Source: Thermoplasmatota archaeon (GTDB taxonomy: Archaea; Thermoplasmatota; Thermoplasmata; Thermoplasmatales; GCA-001856825). From it: DNA of 64,000 nt. Location: assembly GCA_023379555.1 (NCBI GenBank), contig JAMCQR010000065.1:1-64000 (forward strand), given 5' to 3'. The notes below the pieces were generated by a model. That model made no database searches and was not told the origin of the DNA. It saw nothing but the letters and a program-made list of their open reading frames with translations. Below, in pieces: positions 44,820 to 53,667 of the stretch. Within the stretch, counting starts at the first letter, position 1; every line of letters starts with the position of its first letter. The translations under genes were made by a program, and so were the position numbers.

Positions 44820-45482
44820 ATGGAATCTGATTCTCAAGGAATTAAAAAAGCAATGGTAAACATTGGAACGGAGTTCCTTTCCCATCTCAATTCAAGAGAC
44901 ATAAAATTTGCAGGAATATCAGGCTCCGTTTCCTACCAGCCCAATCCGCGAGATGACGTAGACATATTTATTATTTCAAAAAGTGGCAGAATGTGGGAGT
45001 CAATTTTTAGGCTACTACTAAGGCGCAGGTTGACCGGTATGTCCGATATTTGTCTAAGCCTAGTTATGGATGAATCCTTTGCATCTGAATACTTTGCTGC
45101 CCTTTCTGATAAAATGATTGCAAGGGATTCCGTTATGGTCATACCTGTTATTGGAGAGGATTATTTCTTGGACCTGCTAAACTCCTCTCCATTTATCAGT
45201 TCACAGTTTCCTGGTATGTTCTCAGGCAGGAAAAAAATAGATTTGGTCCCCTCAAGGAAAGCAAGTTTGAGGAACATAATTTTCTTTTTATTGACTGCTC
45301 CACTAATATTACTCAAGGCCATTGTGAACAATAAGATTGAACAAAGGAGCGGGGGTGGTTTTGACATCCACATAAAGTTGGATTCCTTTTACTTTGATTC
45401 ACTGAAATACAAAAAGATGAGAGAAGAATTTAACGCAGAGGGGAACAGGGATGAATTACTGCATAGTGATATTCAGCTATGA
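44820..45482 (+). CDS. Nucleotidyltransferase-fold protein with membrane-associated segment
   Basis: The 220 residues contain a minimal nucleotidyltransferase motif GISGSVSYQPNPRDDVDIFII (GS...DxD, about 36-56), where the two acidic residues would bind metal. Later there is a hydrophobic stretch (NIIFFLLTAPLILLKAIV) that could associate with the membrane. The substrate is unknown. Its end overlaps the next gene by 32 bases, so it is translationally coupled to a GT2-like protein. A role in glycan or phospholipid head-group transfer is inferred from the neighbours only. Confidence 0.7.
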   Translation: MESDSQGIKKAMVNIGTEFLSHLNSRDIKFAGISGSVSYQPNPRDDVDIFIISKSGRMWESIFRLLLRRRLTGMSDICLSLVMDESFASEYFAALSDKMIARDSVMVIPVIGEDYFLDLLNSSPFISSQFPGMFSGRKKIDLVPSRKASLRNIIFFLLTAPLILLKAIVNNKIEQRSGGGFDIHIKLDSFYFDSLKYKKMREEFNAEGNRDELLHSDIQL

Positions 45483-46320
45483 TGATGGAGATCTTGCTAA
45501 GATACCAATAAGCAAGGCACTATCTAGTAGGGCTTCCAGCGTAATTTTTGCTGGAGGCGGGAATGCGCCATATGATTTCATAAGCGCAATTGAAGACGAA
45601 AGATTCATTCCTCGAATCGAGGATAAAAGGATCGGGAAATCATCTGCACTGCTAGGGAGCCTCAAATTCATCCAGGAAGAGGTGACGTTTCTCGTTTCCG
45701 GTGATATTTCTTTTGGTGATGAAATATTTGAACAGATGATGAGGGAATTTGATGAATCAACTGGAGTGGTAGTACCGAGGATCAGCCTGGCAGATGGAAG
45801 CGGATTATGGTGGAATGTATCCAAAGTCCTATGGGACATTCATGATTCACAACTTACAGTCCTGTCACAATTGTCCGAAAACTCCCACGGAGGTGAGCTA
45901 ATTGCCATAAAGACCAGCCTCTTAAAAGGATTCAGAGATGTGATTAATGATGATGCATTTCTCTGTATTAGTGCATCAAACATGGGATTGAGTGTTAAAT
46001 ACCTTGACAGCGCAGTCGTGAGATCCATCAGTCCGCGCTCTTTTCTGGACCTAGTCGTACAGAGAAGAAGGATCAACTACGGCCATCTTGAACTCTTGCG
46101 GATGAGGATGGATCCAAAGGTGATGGATACCCTGCTATTCACTGATCCGTCGCTCTTCATGTTGATCATGAACCATTTCCTCAAGAAGCATCGTGAGGAC
46201 CTAATTTTCCTCCCCCTGACGATCTTCTGTGAATTCATCTCCATGACTCTTTCAAGGATCGACTTTGCGACGGGGAAAAGCCATAAAATCTGGAAAATCG
46301 TTCCAAGAATTGTCCCTTAA
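45451..46320 (+). CDS. Glycosyltransferase family 2-like protein
   Basis: The 289 residues follow a GT-A plan: NYCIVIFSYDDGDLAKIPIS at the start, a GKSSALLGSLKFI loop, the DxD-like FLVSGDISFGDEIFEQM, SLADGSGLWWNVSKVLWDIH and a late RRRINYGHLELLRMRM with basic residues, as in enzymes that contact a lipid or nucleotide sugar. There is no transmembrane domain except a weak hydrophobic stretch near the end. It overlaps the preceding gene by 32 bases and its last 69 bases overlap the convergent mannosyltransferase gene. Confidence 0.7.
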   Translation: MNYCIVIFSYDDGDLAKIPISKALSSRASSVIFAGGGNAPYDFISAIEDERFIPRIEDKRIGKSSALLGSLKFIQEEVTFLVSGDISFGDEIFEQMMREFDESTGVVVPRISLADGSGLWWNVSKVLWDIHDSQLTVLSQLSENSHGGELIAIKTSLLKGFRDVINDDAFLCISASNMGLSVKYLDSAVVRSISPRSFLDLVVQRRRINYGHLELLRMRMDPKVMDTLLFTDPSLFMLIMNHFLKKHREDLIFLPLTIFCEFISMTLSRIDFATGKSHKIWKIVPRIVP

Positions 46321-48063
46321 TCCCCTAAGAGCCCAGAATAGGGTGTAAGAGAATACTGCTGCTGAGATTATTATAAAGCTCCACATAACAACATATCCTC
46401 CAGTAATATAGAGCCTGATATGCTCCATTTGACCCAATGGTGAAGCATAATAATTGTACGCATAGTATGGATTCACAAAATAGGGAAGTGAATAGTTCAA
46501 CAGAATGTAAACTGAGGGGATGAGAGAGTAAATGATAAAAAATCTGGTCTTCTTCAATATAATGAAAAGTGGCAAAACCAATATAAAATACTGGGGATTG
46601 ACAAAATTGTAAGTAAGGAAGAAACAAGAAAAAATTGCGATGAGCCAGATACTTAAGTTGCCGCCTTTAAAGTAATAATAAACAGTGAGCCCTACGAAAA
46701 ATGGAAGAAAAATGAATAATGAAAGTGATGGAAAATTCTTAAACCCCAGATCCATCAGTATGACCTGCCAAGAAATGCCATTTGCATCAAACAGATTTGA
46801 ATAAGTTGGAACACCCCGAGAATAGACCATCTCCAATATATCGCCAAACACATTTCCAGCGATGATATATGGAATAATGGAAAACAATGAAACTATTATC
46901 AAGATCATAATATCACGGACTTTTTTCCTGCTTTTGAAAAGTATTATTGGTATTATGAACAGAGGGAAAATTTTCACGAAACCTCCCAGGGTTGCAAAAA
47001 GAATGGCCAGATCGGTCCTCCCCCGCTCAAGATACAAAACTGAAAGAATGAGCGTCAATGAGGCAACCACATCAAGCTGACCCCAGATTACTCCGATGAG
47101 TATTACCGCAGGATTCAACAGCCATGACCTTGTCATATCTGTCTCCGGATGCCTATTCTTGAGAACCAGGTAGATGGAAAATGTTGAAATTATAAATGGA
47201 ATCTTAAGTAACAAATAATATAGCGGAAGATTGGGATTTACTAACCCCCTCCAGTCCATATTATTGAATTTCCATAAAATACCGGGGTAAATGAAGCCTG
47301 ACATTGGGAGCATGTGCAATTTGGTCAGTACAATTTCCACGGCTCCACCGTAGAGGAGATATACGGGGGGGTATTCCCATTTCAGGCCGCCAGGAACGGA
47401 ACTGGAGGTCAAGAAAGGGTTTGATCCCAAAATTAATTTCAGTGGAGAAAAGATCATGAAATAAATGTCGTAACGCTGTCCCATGAAAGGGGAAATGGCA
47501 AGATATCCAGCCAGTATCATTATCGGAACATACCTTAATCCAGATTTGAAATAATAGAAGAAAAGTCCATAAAATAGAATGGAAAGCAGGAACGAAATTT
47601 CGAAAATTAGAGGAAGTAAGGTGTTCTCAACACTTACGTAACTGGTGAATGCCTCCCGTCCCGAGGATATCGTGATTGATATTTGATGAACTGCCAGAAT
47701 TGAGCTATTGAGAGGTATGTAAATTCTTTCAAACTGGTGGGGAAGCAGCGAGAAAGATTCCAGAAGCTTGTTATTTCCGCTCTGCAGTACAATTAGAATG
47801 CTTGATTGCTGGTCAATTGTGTTATTAATTATAATCTCCAGCAGTGGCTGTGTTACTGAATTGGTTCCCACATATATTTGCTGAGGAAAAATTGTTATTT
47901 CAGCCCCATTTTCGATGGTGCTAATGGAATTTTCTCCCTGTAAGTTAATTGAACCGTAGAATGAATACAGGAACAGCAGGGAAAATATGAGAAGGAAGAT
48001 GTAGGCCTTATTTCTAATCACCTTTTTCCAGGTAACTGACACAATAGTGCGAGTCAGATTCAT
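46252..48063 (-). CDS. Polytopic polyprenol-phosphate-mannose-dependent mannosyltransferase (GT87/DUF2029-like)
   Basis: The 603 residues start with an N-terminal anchor (KAYIFLLIFSLLFLYSFYG), then an extracellular beta domain of about 130 residues, then about ten membrane helices. Segments such as WEYPPVYLLYGGAVEIVLTK (acidic/Tyr loop), WLLNPAVILIGVIWGQLDVV, and GGFVKIFPLFIIPIILFK match the GT-C fold of DUF2029/GT87 and GPI-mannosyltransferase-like enzymes, which take mannose from polyprenol-phosphate mannose at the outer membrane face. The GT2 gene nearby could supply that donor. The methyltransferase gene upstream ends one base before its start. Confidence 0.78.
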   Translation of the reverse strand: MNLTRTIVSVTWKKVIRNKAYIFLLIFSLLFLYSFYGSINLQGENSISTIENGAEITIFPQQIYVGTNSVTQPLLEIIINNTIDQQSSILIVLQSGNNKLLESFSLLPHQFERIYIPLNSSILAVHQISITISSGREAFTSYVSVENTLLPLIFEISFLLSILFYGLFFYYFKSGLRYVPIMILAGYLAISPFMGQRYDIYFMIFSPLKLILGSNPFLTSSSVPGGLKWEYPPVYLLYGGAVEIVLTKLHMLPMSGFIYPGILWKFNNMDWRGLVNPNLPLYYLLLKIPFIISTFSIYLVLKNRHPETDMTRSWLLNPAVILIGVIWGQLDVVASLTLILSVLYLERGRTDLAILFATLGGFVKIFPLFIIPIILFKSRKKVRDIMILIIVSLFSIIPYIIAGNVFGDILEMVYSRGVPTYSNLFDANGISWQVILMDLGFKNFPSLSLFIFLPFFVGLTVYYYFKGGNLSIWLIAIFSCFFLTYNFVNPQYFILVLPLFIILKKTRFFIIYSLIPSVYILLNYSLPYFVNPYYAYNYYASPLGQMEHIRLYITGGYVVMWSFIIISAAVFSYTLFWALRGLRDNSWNDFPDFMAFPRRKVDP

Positions 48064-49149
48064 TCAGCTCTTCACCTTTCTGGATACAAATAAAATATAG
48101 TCTGCCCCTCGCCACAGAAAAGGGAATCTCAGCATCAGATTCTCTATTTTCCCAATGATTGCAATCTTTTCTGAGAATTTTACAAGCCTTGAAAAATAGT
48201 AGGGGGGCAATATGAGGCATATCCCGCTGACGTACTCAGGTCTGAGCCCCTTAATTTCATTAACGAATGAGGGAGACCTGGGGTATGAAATCATGCCGTA
48301 CCTGCTGTAGTTTACGCTCAGCTTCCCCCTCATTTTCTCCTTTACGTAACTCCATCTGAATAGCATAGTGTTTAGCGCTGTGTCCATTAGGCCGAATTTA
48401 TTGAGAAAGGCACCTACCAAAATCCCTCCTTCCTTAAGATTCCTCTCCACTATTCTTTCAAGATTTTCCTTTTTTTCAATATTCAAATATCCAAATGTCG
48501 AGAATATTATTTCATATTCACCACTAATTTCTTCAAGATCCCTTAGCAAAATATAGTTCACGCTGTCACGCCCGTGGTAATCCTCAGCGATCCGCAAGCT
48601 GGATTTCGAGACGTCAACTTCGGTTACCGACCTCATCCCCTTAACTTTGAATATCTCAGAATCCGGTCCACTGCCAAGATCCAAGATTCTGTCTCCCGGT
48701 CTGATGTACTCCCTCAGTAGTGCGGCTGATCTTTCCCTCATAAGATGCTGAACCCAGTTCGTTCCGACTTTGTGGCTATACTTGGGTGCAACCATATCGA
48801 ATATCTTCCCGATTGTATCATAATTGACTTCTGGAGGTTCCGCCAGATTTTCCAGCAATATGGCAGTAGAAGAATTCATGAAATACCTGTTGAAATGATT
48901 CTCTCCATATTTTCTGATAAATTCGTTTTCAATTTCTTTGACTGTAATAAAATTCACAGAATACGTTCTTCCTTCGAAATTGATGAAAGGGTATATCTCA
49001 ACCTCCCTCAGCCATTCCCCTGTGGGTATCACTATTATCTTCCCCCCCTCAGTCACATAGTTTACCTCCAGCTTCCGTTCAAATGGACCGCCAATTGAAA
49101 TGTGGATACTGCGGTCACTGTGCTTTCTGGAAGACAAAGAGCGTTTCAT
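48064..49149 (-). CDS. SAM-dependent methyltransferase (class I) in glycan cluster
   Basis: The 361 residues contain a Rossmann methyltransferase core: motif I ILDLGSGPDSEIFKV (about 167-181), the acidic end of strand 2 in VTEVDVSKSSLRIAEDYHGR, and EIIFSTFGYLNIEKKENLER as the post-motif region. An N-terminal region of about 140 residues before the core is not recognised. The product starts 35 bases inside the preceding methyltransferase gene and ends directly at the start of the GT87-like gene. The substrate is unknown; methylation of a sugar or lipid is inferred from context. Confidence 0.78.
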   Translation of the reverse strand: MKRSLSSRKHSDRSIHISIGGPFERKLEVNYVTEGGKIIVIPTGEWLREVEIYPFINFEGRTYSVNFITVKEIENEFIRKYGENHFNRYFMNSSTAILLENLAEPPEVNYDTIGKIFDMVAPKYSHKVGTNWVQHLMRERSAALLREYIRPGDRILDLGSGPDSEIFKVKGMRSVTEVDVSKSSLRIAEDYHGRDSVNYILLRDLEEISGEYEIIFSTFGYLNIEKKENLERIVERNLKEGGILVGAFLNKFGLMDTALNTMLFRWSYVKEKMRGKLSVNYSRYGMISYPRSPSFVNEIKGLRPEYVSGICLILPPYYFSRLVKFSEKIAIIGKIENLMLRFPFLWRGADYILFVSRKVKS

Positions 49150-49924
49150 CTCCTAGATACCTTAGAACTGGGAAGAGAGAGAACAGATTTTCAACTCTCG
49201 ATATAATTTTCTTAATCCTGTCAGAAACTATTTTATCGTAAAGAGATGGCAGGAAGAATAATGCCAGTCCTCTTATTTCCACCACCTTTAGGGTATCCGG
49301 AATCAAATTCAGGAATTCCCTGTTGAAGAAATAATGGGAGATAATCTTCCCGTTACCTACATCTACCTCAACTGTACCCTTCAATCTTGTTTTCATTTTT
49401 CCGAAATTCATTTGCAGGAACCCGAGGATAAGTTCGCTTAAGGATACCCTGTTCCTGAAACTCGCTATGAAGTACCCACCATCACTTAGCGAGTCGTCTA
49501 GTGACTGGAAAAAGGAGCTAATTTTTGGTTCGTTGTTCAGTGCTCCGTTGAAAGAATAGATCACGTCGAATTTCTTGCCTAGAGTTGAAAGCGCCGACGC
49601 AGGCAATCTGACTGCGTCAAAATTCCCGGAAAGCCCCAACCTGCTCATTTTAGCTGTTGCATGTTTAATCATGCCTTCAGCAATGTCTATGCATGTGACT
49701 TTACAACCTGTCTTCTCAATCAGTCTTCTGGCTTCCTCACCTGTCCCGCAACCTATCTCCAGGACCCTGAACCCCTCCTTGTAATGAGCAAATATGCGTC
49801 CCATTTCCTGATCCCTTATTATGAGATTTACAAAATTAGAACCTATTTTCACGTCGTAATTTGGTGCAGCAGATGAGAATACCTTGTTAACCAGCTCATA
49901 GTAATCTGTGACGTCTGAATCCAC
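49115..49924 (-). CDS. SAM-dependent methyltransferase (class I, UbiE/COQ5-like)
   Basis: The 269 residues read as a compact methyltransferase: NKVFSSAAPNYDVKIGSNFV at the start, motif I FRVLEIGCGTGEEARRLIE (about 53-71), TCIDIAEGMIKHATAKM, FDVIYSFNGALNNEPKISSF and SLSDGGYFIASFRN. The pattern resembles the previous protein (KYSHKVGTNWVQHLMRERSA there, NYDVKIGSNFVNLIIRDQEM here), so the two are probably paralogues. The gene is divergent from a third methyltransferase gene across a 73-base promoter region. Confidence 0.82.
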   Translation of the reverse strand: MDSDVTDYYELVNKVFSSAAPNYDVKIGSNFVNLIIRDQEMGRIFAHYKEGFRVLEIGCGTGEEARRLIEKTGCKVTCIDIAEGMIKHATAKMSRLGLSGNFDAVRLPASALSTLGKKFDVIYSFNGALNNEPKISSFFQSLDDSLSDGGYFIASFRNRVSLSELILGFLQMNFGKMKTRLKGTVEVDVGNGKIISHYFFNREFLNLIPDTLKVVEIRGLALFFLPSLYDKIVSDRIKKIISRVENLFSLFPVLRYLGDETLFVFQKAQ

Positions 49925-49997
49925 ATTTAATTACACTAAAACTTACTTAAAAAAGTTTTCAGCATCCACTTTTATATTACGATGGTTTATCATCTTA

Positions 49998-50894
49998 GTG
50001 ATCAGTGAGAATATACCCGATTATGATTCAGTCAATTTCAAAATAGATGAGAGGCACGAGGATTCACTTGAACGTAAAATCTTGCGAAAGTCATTATCAG
50101 GAGGCTCCGTCGCAGTTGACTTGGGCGGAGGATATGGCAGACTTACAGACGAGATTATTGAAGTGTTCGATCATATCATACTGATAGATTATTCAATGAG
50201 CAATCTTGTCAGAGCAGCGTCAAAATTTTCTGGCAAGAATGTAATCTTTGTTGCATCGGACATCAGGGATCCTCCCTTGATTGACGAATCTGTAGACTTT
50301 ATAATGGCTATCAGGGTGATACATCACTATTCCAACCTTGCATTTTTGGAGCGAATCACTTCTAAATTGCGAGATGGTGGTAAATTTCTGTTCAATTTCA
50401 ACAACCTAGATTCTCCTCTGCTCATATTGAGCCTCATCAATGGCTTGATTCATGGGAGGGATGGAAACCTCAATCCATTCAGGCCTGGACCTCAATTGAT
50501 AACCGTTCAGTCAAATAAGAGCAGGATATTCTTCATGAATTATGATTCATTAATAAGATCCATCCCTCATGATTGCACGCTAGATAAAGCAACTGGCGCC
50601 GGACTGTTGCATAATGCCTATATGGAGAGGAAGGCAGAGTCATTCAATCTGGATCGACTCACTCGCGCAGAGTTAATTTTCACAGAGCTCGTGAGATTCC
50701 CAAAATTGTTTCCGGATGTTTTCGTTGAAATCAGTAAATGCAGTGGGAATGGAACTAAAAAATTGACTGACCCATTCTCTATACTCAGTTGCAAAAAATG
50801 TGGGGGTAGACTCGCTCTCTTTACGAATTCAGTAGTCTGCAGTAAGTGTGGTTCCTTTTACCAGGTAGTCGGTGGCGTGGTGGATATGAGGTAA
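49998..50894 (+). CDS. SAM-dependent methyltransferase with C-terminal zinc ribbon
   Basis: The product has about 298 residues from GTG 49998. Motif I is SVAVDLGGGYGRLTDEI, strand 2 ends IILIDYSMSNLVRAASKF, and SVDFIMAIRVIHHYSNLAFL with KLRDGGKFLFNFNN complete the core. The C terminus carries a Trm112-like zinc ribbon (LSCKKCGGRLALF...VVCSKCGSFYQVVGGVVDM), so regulation and substrate binding may sit in one chain. The frame is open upstream to 49908, but that part overlaps the divergent methyltransferase gene. GTG 49998 lies about 20 bases after a TATA-like TTTTATATTA (49970-49979), so it is the better start. Confidence 0.75.
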   Translation: MISENIPDYDSVNFKIDERHEDSLERKILRKSLSGGSVAVDLGGGYGRLTDEIIEVFDHIILIDYSMSNLVRAASKFSGKNVIFVASDIRDPPLIDESVDFIMAIRVIHHYSNLAFLERITSKLRDGGKFLFNFNNLDSPLLILSLINGLIHGRDGNLNPFRPGPQLITVQSNKSRIFFMNYDSLIRSIPHDCTLDKATGAGLLHNAYMERKAESFNLDRLTRAELIFTELVRFPKLFPDVFVEISKCSGNGTKKLTDPFSILSCKKCGGRLALFTNSVVCSKCGSFYQVVGGVVDMR

Positions 50895-51341
50895 TTACTT
50901 CTTTCTGCTTGCTGAAATTCCTACTGAAAGCAGAATGATATAGACCAGGAAGAGCACGTCGTACAGACCCGGAATATAGTTTAGAGTCTGTGGATACTTT
51001 GTGATGCCGAACAGGTACTGAGCAAACTGTGAGGGAGTGGTAAATCCTACTGACTTATACGTAAGAATGTCTCCAACCATGATCAGTATCATCAGAAGTG
51101 CCCATATCCACGACAATGTTTGAGTAGTCTTATTGTTTTTTGCTAAAATTATTATCGCGACAATGATATCTATAACTCCTGTGGCAGCAAGGATGTACCA
51201 GTGAATGAAATAGGGTTTTACAGAGCCGAAATCAGTCTTAAGATTCTGGTCAGTAGAGATAATAAATAGAGTGATCAGAAATGCTATGATGTAAAATGCA
51301 GGTAGAGTGTAATTCTTTCTCACTTGTTTTCCATTAGTCAC
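50895..51341 (-). CDS. Small four-helix membrane protein of unknown function
   Basis: The 148-residue protein has four predicted helices (FYIIAFLITLFIIST; YILAATGVIDIIVAIIILA; WIWALLMILIMVGDIL; YDVLFLVYIILLSVGI) and a basic tail. The family was not recognised. The start is GTG at 51341. A strong TATA-like AATTATATATATAATC (51356-51371) lies 15-30 bases upstream on the minus strand. Its stop abuts the stop of the convergent methyltransferase gene. Confidence 0.7.
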   Translation of the reverse strand: MTNGKQVRKNYTLPAFYIIAFLITLFIISTDQNLKTDFGSVKPYFIHWYILAATGVIDIIVAIIILAKNNKTTQTLSWIWALLMILIMVGDILTYKSVGFTTPSQFAQYLFGITKYPQTLNYIPGLYDVLFLVYIILLSVGISASRKK

Positions 51342-51670
51342 ATCGTTCTAATCCAATTATATATATAATCTTTTTTTAATTTTTTTAGGTATTTCCCCAC
51401 AATATTTCATTTCAACCTTCCCCTTCCTACTGATGATGATTATTCAAATCTCTACTTCCTTCTGCTGAGAGTATGCTTGAGTCTGAGAGTTAAGTTTGCT
51501 TCCGATAGACTGATTTTTATGCAACGGTTAGTTTCGCTCTATCACCATCTTATTTGTATTTGCACTGCGTATAGCAAATTTTGAAGCTAAATGAGTAGAA
51601 GTGCTATTTAAATACAATGTAATGCAAAAGAATAAAATACCGTCATTGACATATCAATAATGGTGACAAA
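51342..51670. other. 329-base divergent intergenic region with promoters
   Basis: Besides the TATA-like element for the minus-strand membrane protein, GCTATTTAAATAC (51602-51614) is a clear TATA candidate for the substrate-binding protein gene. That start codon lies about 57 bases further on and is preceded by GGTGA, so this message probably has a short leader and a ribosome binding site rather than being leaderless. Confidence 0.45.
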
Positions 51671-52972
51671 ATGTCTCAAGGAGAGAATCCAACACCAGAA
51701 GCAGCGCAACCTAAAAAAAGACCGGTGGTAGTCTGGGTGGCAGTAATCATTGTTGTTCTCATTGTTATCATCGCTGGCAGTTATTATGCATACTCACTAA
51801 CAAAAAAATCAACAACTCCAGGAGAAATTGTGATAGGGACACTTTATGCTTCAACGGGGGGCTTTGCTTCGACTTCAATGCCGGAATACGACGGATTGCA
51901 ACTTTGGGCTACGCAGGTGAATAATCAGGGAGGGATTTTCGTATCTTCACTGAACGAAAAGATGAAAGTGAAAATAGTCGCTTATGATGACTCAAGCGAC
52001 CCGGGAACCGCGACGACCCTCTACAATCAATTGATCACAGTTAACAAAGTCAATTTCCTGGTGGCAGACTTTGGTTCCGTCTTGACAGCACCTGCAGTAT
52101 CGATTGCGGAAGAGCATCACGTACTCCTCTTTGATGTGACTGGTTCCTCAGCGTCATTTTTCAATGTATCTAGCCCCTACATCGTCCTTACATCAATTCC
52201 AGGAAGCCCAGCATACGCTACTTACGGTGCTCCTCAGCTGATGAGCCTGAATATAACGAAAGTTGCGGTGGCATATGCTGAGAATGACTTCACGACTCCT
52301 CTTTCGCAAATATTTGTTAGCGATCTAGAAGCACACAACATAACTCCAGTTTATGATCAGGGCTTTTCAACAAGCCAGTCTGACTTTACATCGATGATCA
52401 CAACACTTCAGTCCTATAAGCCCCAGGCAGTAGTCTTTTACGGATACCCTACGAACGACATACCTTTCATTAATGAAATGCATTCTATGGGAGTCACATT
52501 CCCATATCTGTTTACAATATTCCCAGGGCAGCTCTATACGCTGATGCAGTCTGCGGTGGGGAATAATATGACCTACACATTCACCTACGCTTTTCCGCCT
52601 GAAACAGTGTACAACAACGTAAACTACGGTATGTCCCTGTCTGCTCTAGAATCAGCTTGGAACTCTACTTACTCTAGCGTACCTTTTGGATACCTTAGCG
52701 TTGCCGGTTACACGGCAGGGTTGATAATTCAGGATGGCATCGCAACCGCAGGGTCACTGAACGCAACCTTAGTGAGGAACGCAATCAATTCATTTTCAGG
52801 AAAGATTACGACAGTGGATGGTCTGTTCCAGGTAGATTCTGTAACCGGAATGCAGACAGGAGAGGCACCTCCAATAGGCCAGGTTGTCCCAAATGGTTCC
52901 GGTGGACTTAAGGTGAATATAGTTTACCCGAGTTCTATGGCAACAGGTACCCCTGTATATCCAGCCCCTTGA
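51671..52972 (+). CDS. livK: Branched-chain amino acid/amide-type ABC transporter substrate-binding protein (LivK-like)
   Basis: The 433-residue protein has a membrane anchor near the N terminus (VVVWVAVIIVVLIVIIAGSY) and a short Thr/Lys linker. The type I periplasmic-binding fold (EIVIGTLYASTGGFASTSM...YDGLQLWATQVNNQGG) follows, with the typical VNFLVADFGSVLTAPAVSI and FTSMITTLQSYKPQAVVFYG. It is convergent with the Liv ATPase/permease operon, with only two bases between the stops. The substrate could be branched-chain amino acids, amides, urea or short carboxylates. Confidence 0.88.
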   Translation: MSQGENPTPEAAQPKKRPVVVWVAVIIVVLIVIIAGSYYAYSLTKKSTTPGEIVIGTLYASTGGFASTSMPEYDGLQLWATQVNNQGGIFVSSLNEKMKVKIVAYDDSSDPGTATTLYNQLITVNKVNFLVADFGSVLTAPAVSIAEEHHVLLFDVTGSSASFFNVSSPYIVLTSIPGSPAYATYGAPQLMSLNITKVAVAYAENDFTTPLSQIFVSDLEAHNITPVYDQGFSTSQSDFTSMITTLQSYKPQAVVFYGYPTNDIPFINEMHSMGVTFPYLFTIFPGQLYTLMQSAVGNNMTYTFTYAFPPETVYNNVNYGMSLSALESAWNSTYSSVPFGYLSVAGYTAGLIIQDGIATAGSLNATLVRNAINSFSGKITTVDGLFQVDSVTGMQTGEAPPIGQVVPNGSGGLKVNIVYPSSMATGTPVYPAP

Positions 52973-52974
52973 TG

Positions 52975-53667
52975 TCACAAACTGAAGAATTTTCTTTTTA
53001 TTTCATCATTTTTTCTTAATTCTTCATATTTTCCCCTTGAAGCAATGTTGCCCAATTCTACCAGTATCAGTTCGTCAGAAATCTCGGAGAAGCTTGTGTT
53101 CTGTTCCGCTATTAGAAAAGTCATCCCCTTTTCTTTTAACATCTTCACGGTATCCAACACTCTGTCCACATAAGCAGGGGAAAGTCCGGATGAAGGCTCG
53201 TCCAGCAACAGGAGTTTCGAACCAGATGCAACTGCCATGGCAAGCATGAGAATTTTTCTCTGCCCTCCCGAAAGAGATGCAGCCTTCTCAGAAAGACGGT
53301 TCTTAAGATCGGGGAAATATTCGAGAGTTGAAGATATGTCGGAATTTCCTCTTTGCCTGGTTGCGGATGAGGCCAATATGAGATTTTCCCTTATTGTTAG
53401 AGATGGGAAGATACCCCACTCCGGTATGTAAAGCATCCCGGCTTTTACCCTTTCTCGTGGAGAAGAGCTCGAGATATCTTTTCCTTCCAGGGTTATTTTG
53501 CCTCCTTTAGTAGGTATGAGCCCTGAAAGACATTTAAGAAGTGTCGTTTTCCCCCCTCCGTTAAGTGACAGCAATACCTTTATCTCATTAGCCCCCAGCT
53601 CGAATGAAATTCCTTTGATTATGTTAAGGTTACCGTATCCACAAACAAGATCGTTAATTTTTAGCAT
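52975..53667 (-). CDS. livF: Liv-type ABC transporter ATP-binding protein (LivF-like)
   Basis: The 230-residue ATPase carries the signature SLSGGQRKILMLAMA, Walker B SKLLLLDEPSSGLSPAY and switch region LIAEQNTSF (Gln in place of His, common in LivF). The Walker A is SLNGGGKTT, where the first glycine of GxxGxGKT is Ser and the middle position is Gly instead of Ala. The gene overlaps livG by 14 bases and is the last gene of the operon livH-livM-livG-livF. Confidence 0.92.
   Translation of the reverse strand: MLKINDLVCGYGNLNIIKGISFELGANEIKVLLSLNGGGKTTLLKCLSGLIPTKGGKITLEGKDISSSSPRERVKAGMLYIPEWGIFPSLTIRENLILASSATRQRGNSDISSTLEYFPDLKNRLSEKAASLSGGQRKILMLAMAVASGSKLLLLDEPSSGLSPAYVDRVLDTVKMLKEKGMTFLIAEQNTSFSEISDELILVELGNIASRGKYEELRKNDEIKRKFFSL

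Noticed and set aside
49908..49997. N-terminal extension of the zinc-ribbon methyltransferase
   Set aside because: It overlaps the divergent methyltransferase gene and its promoter; a TATA-like element stands right before GTG 49998.
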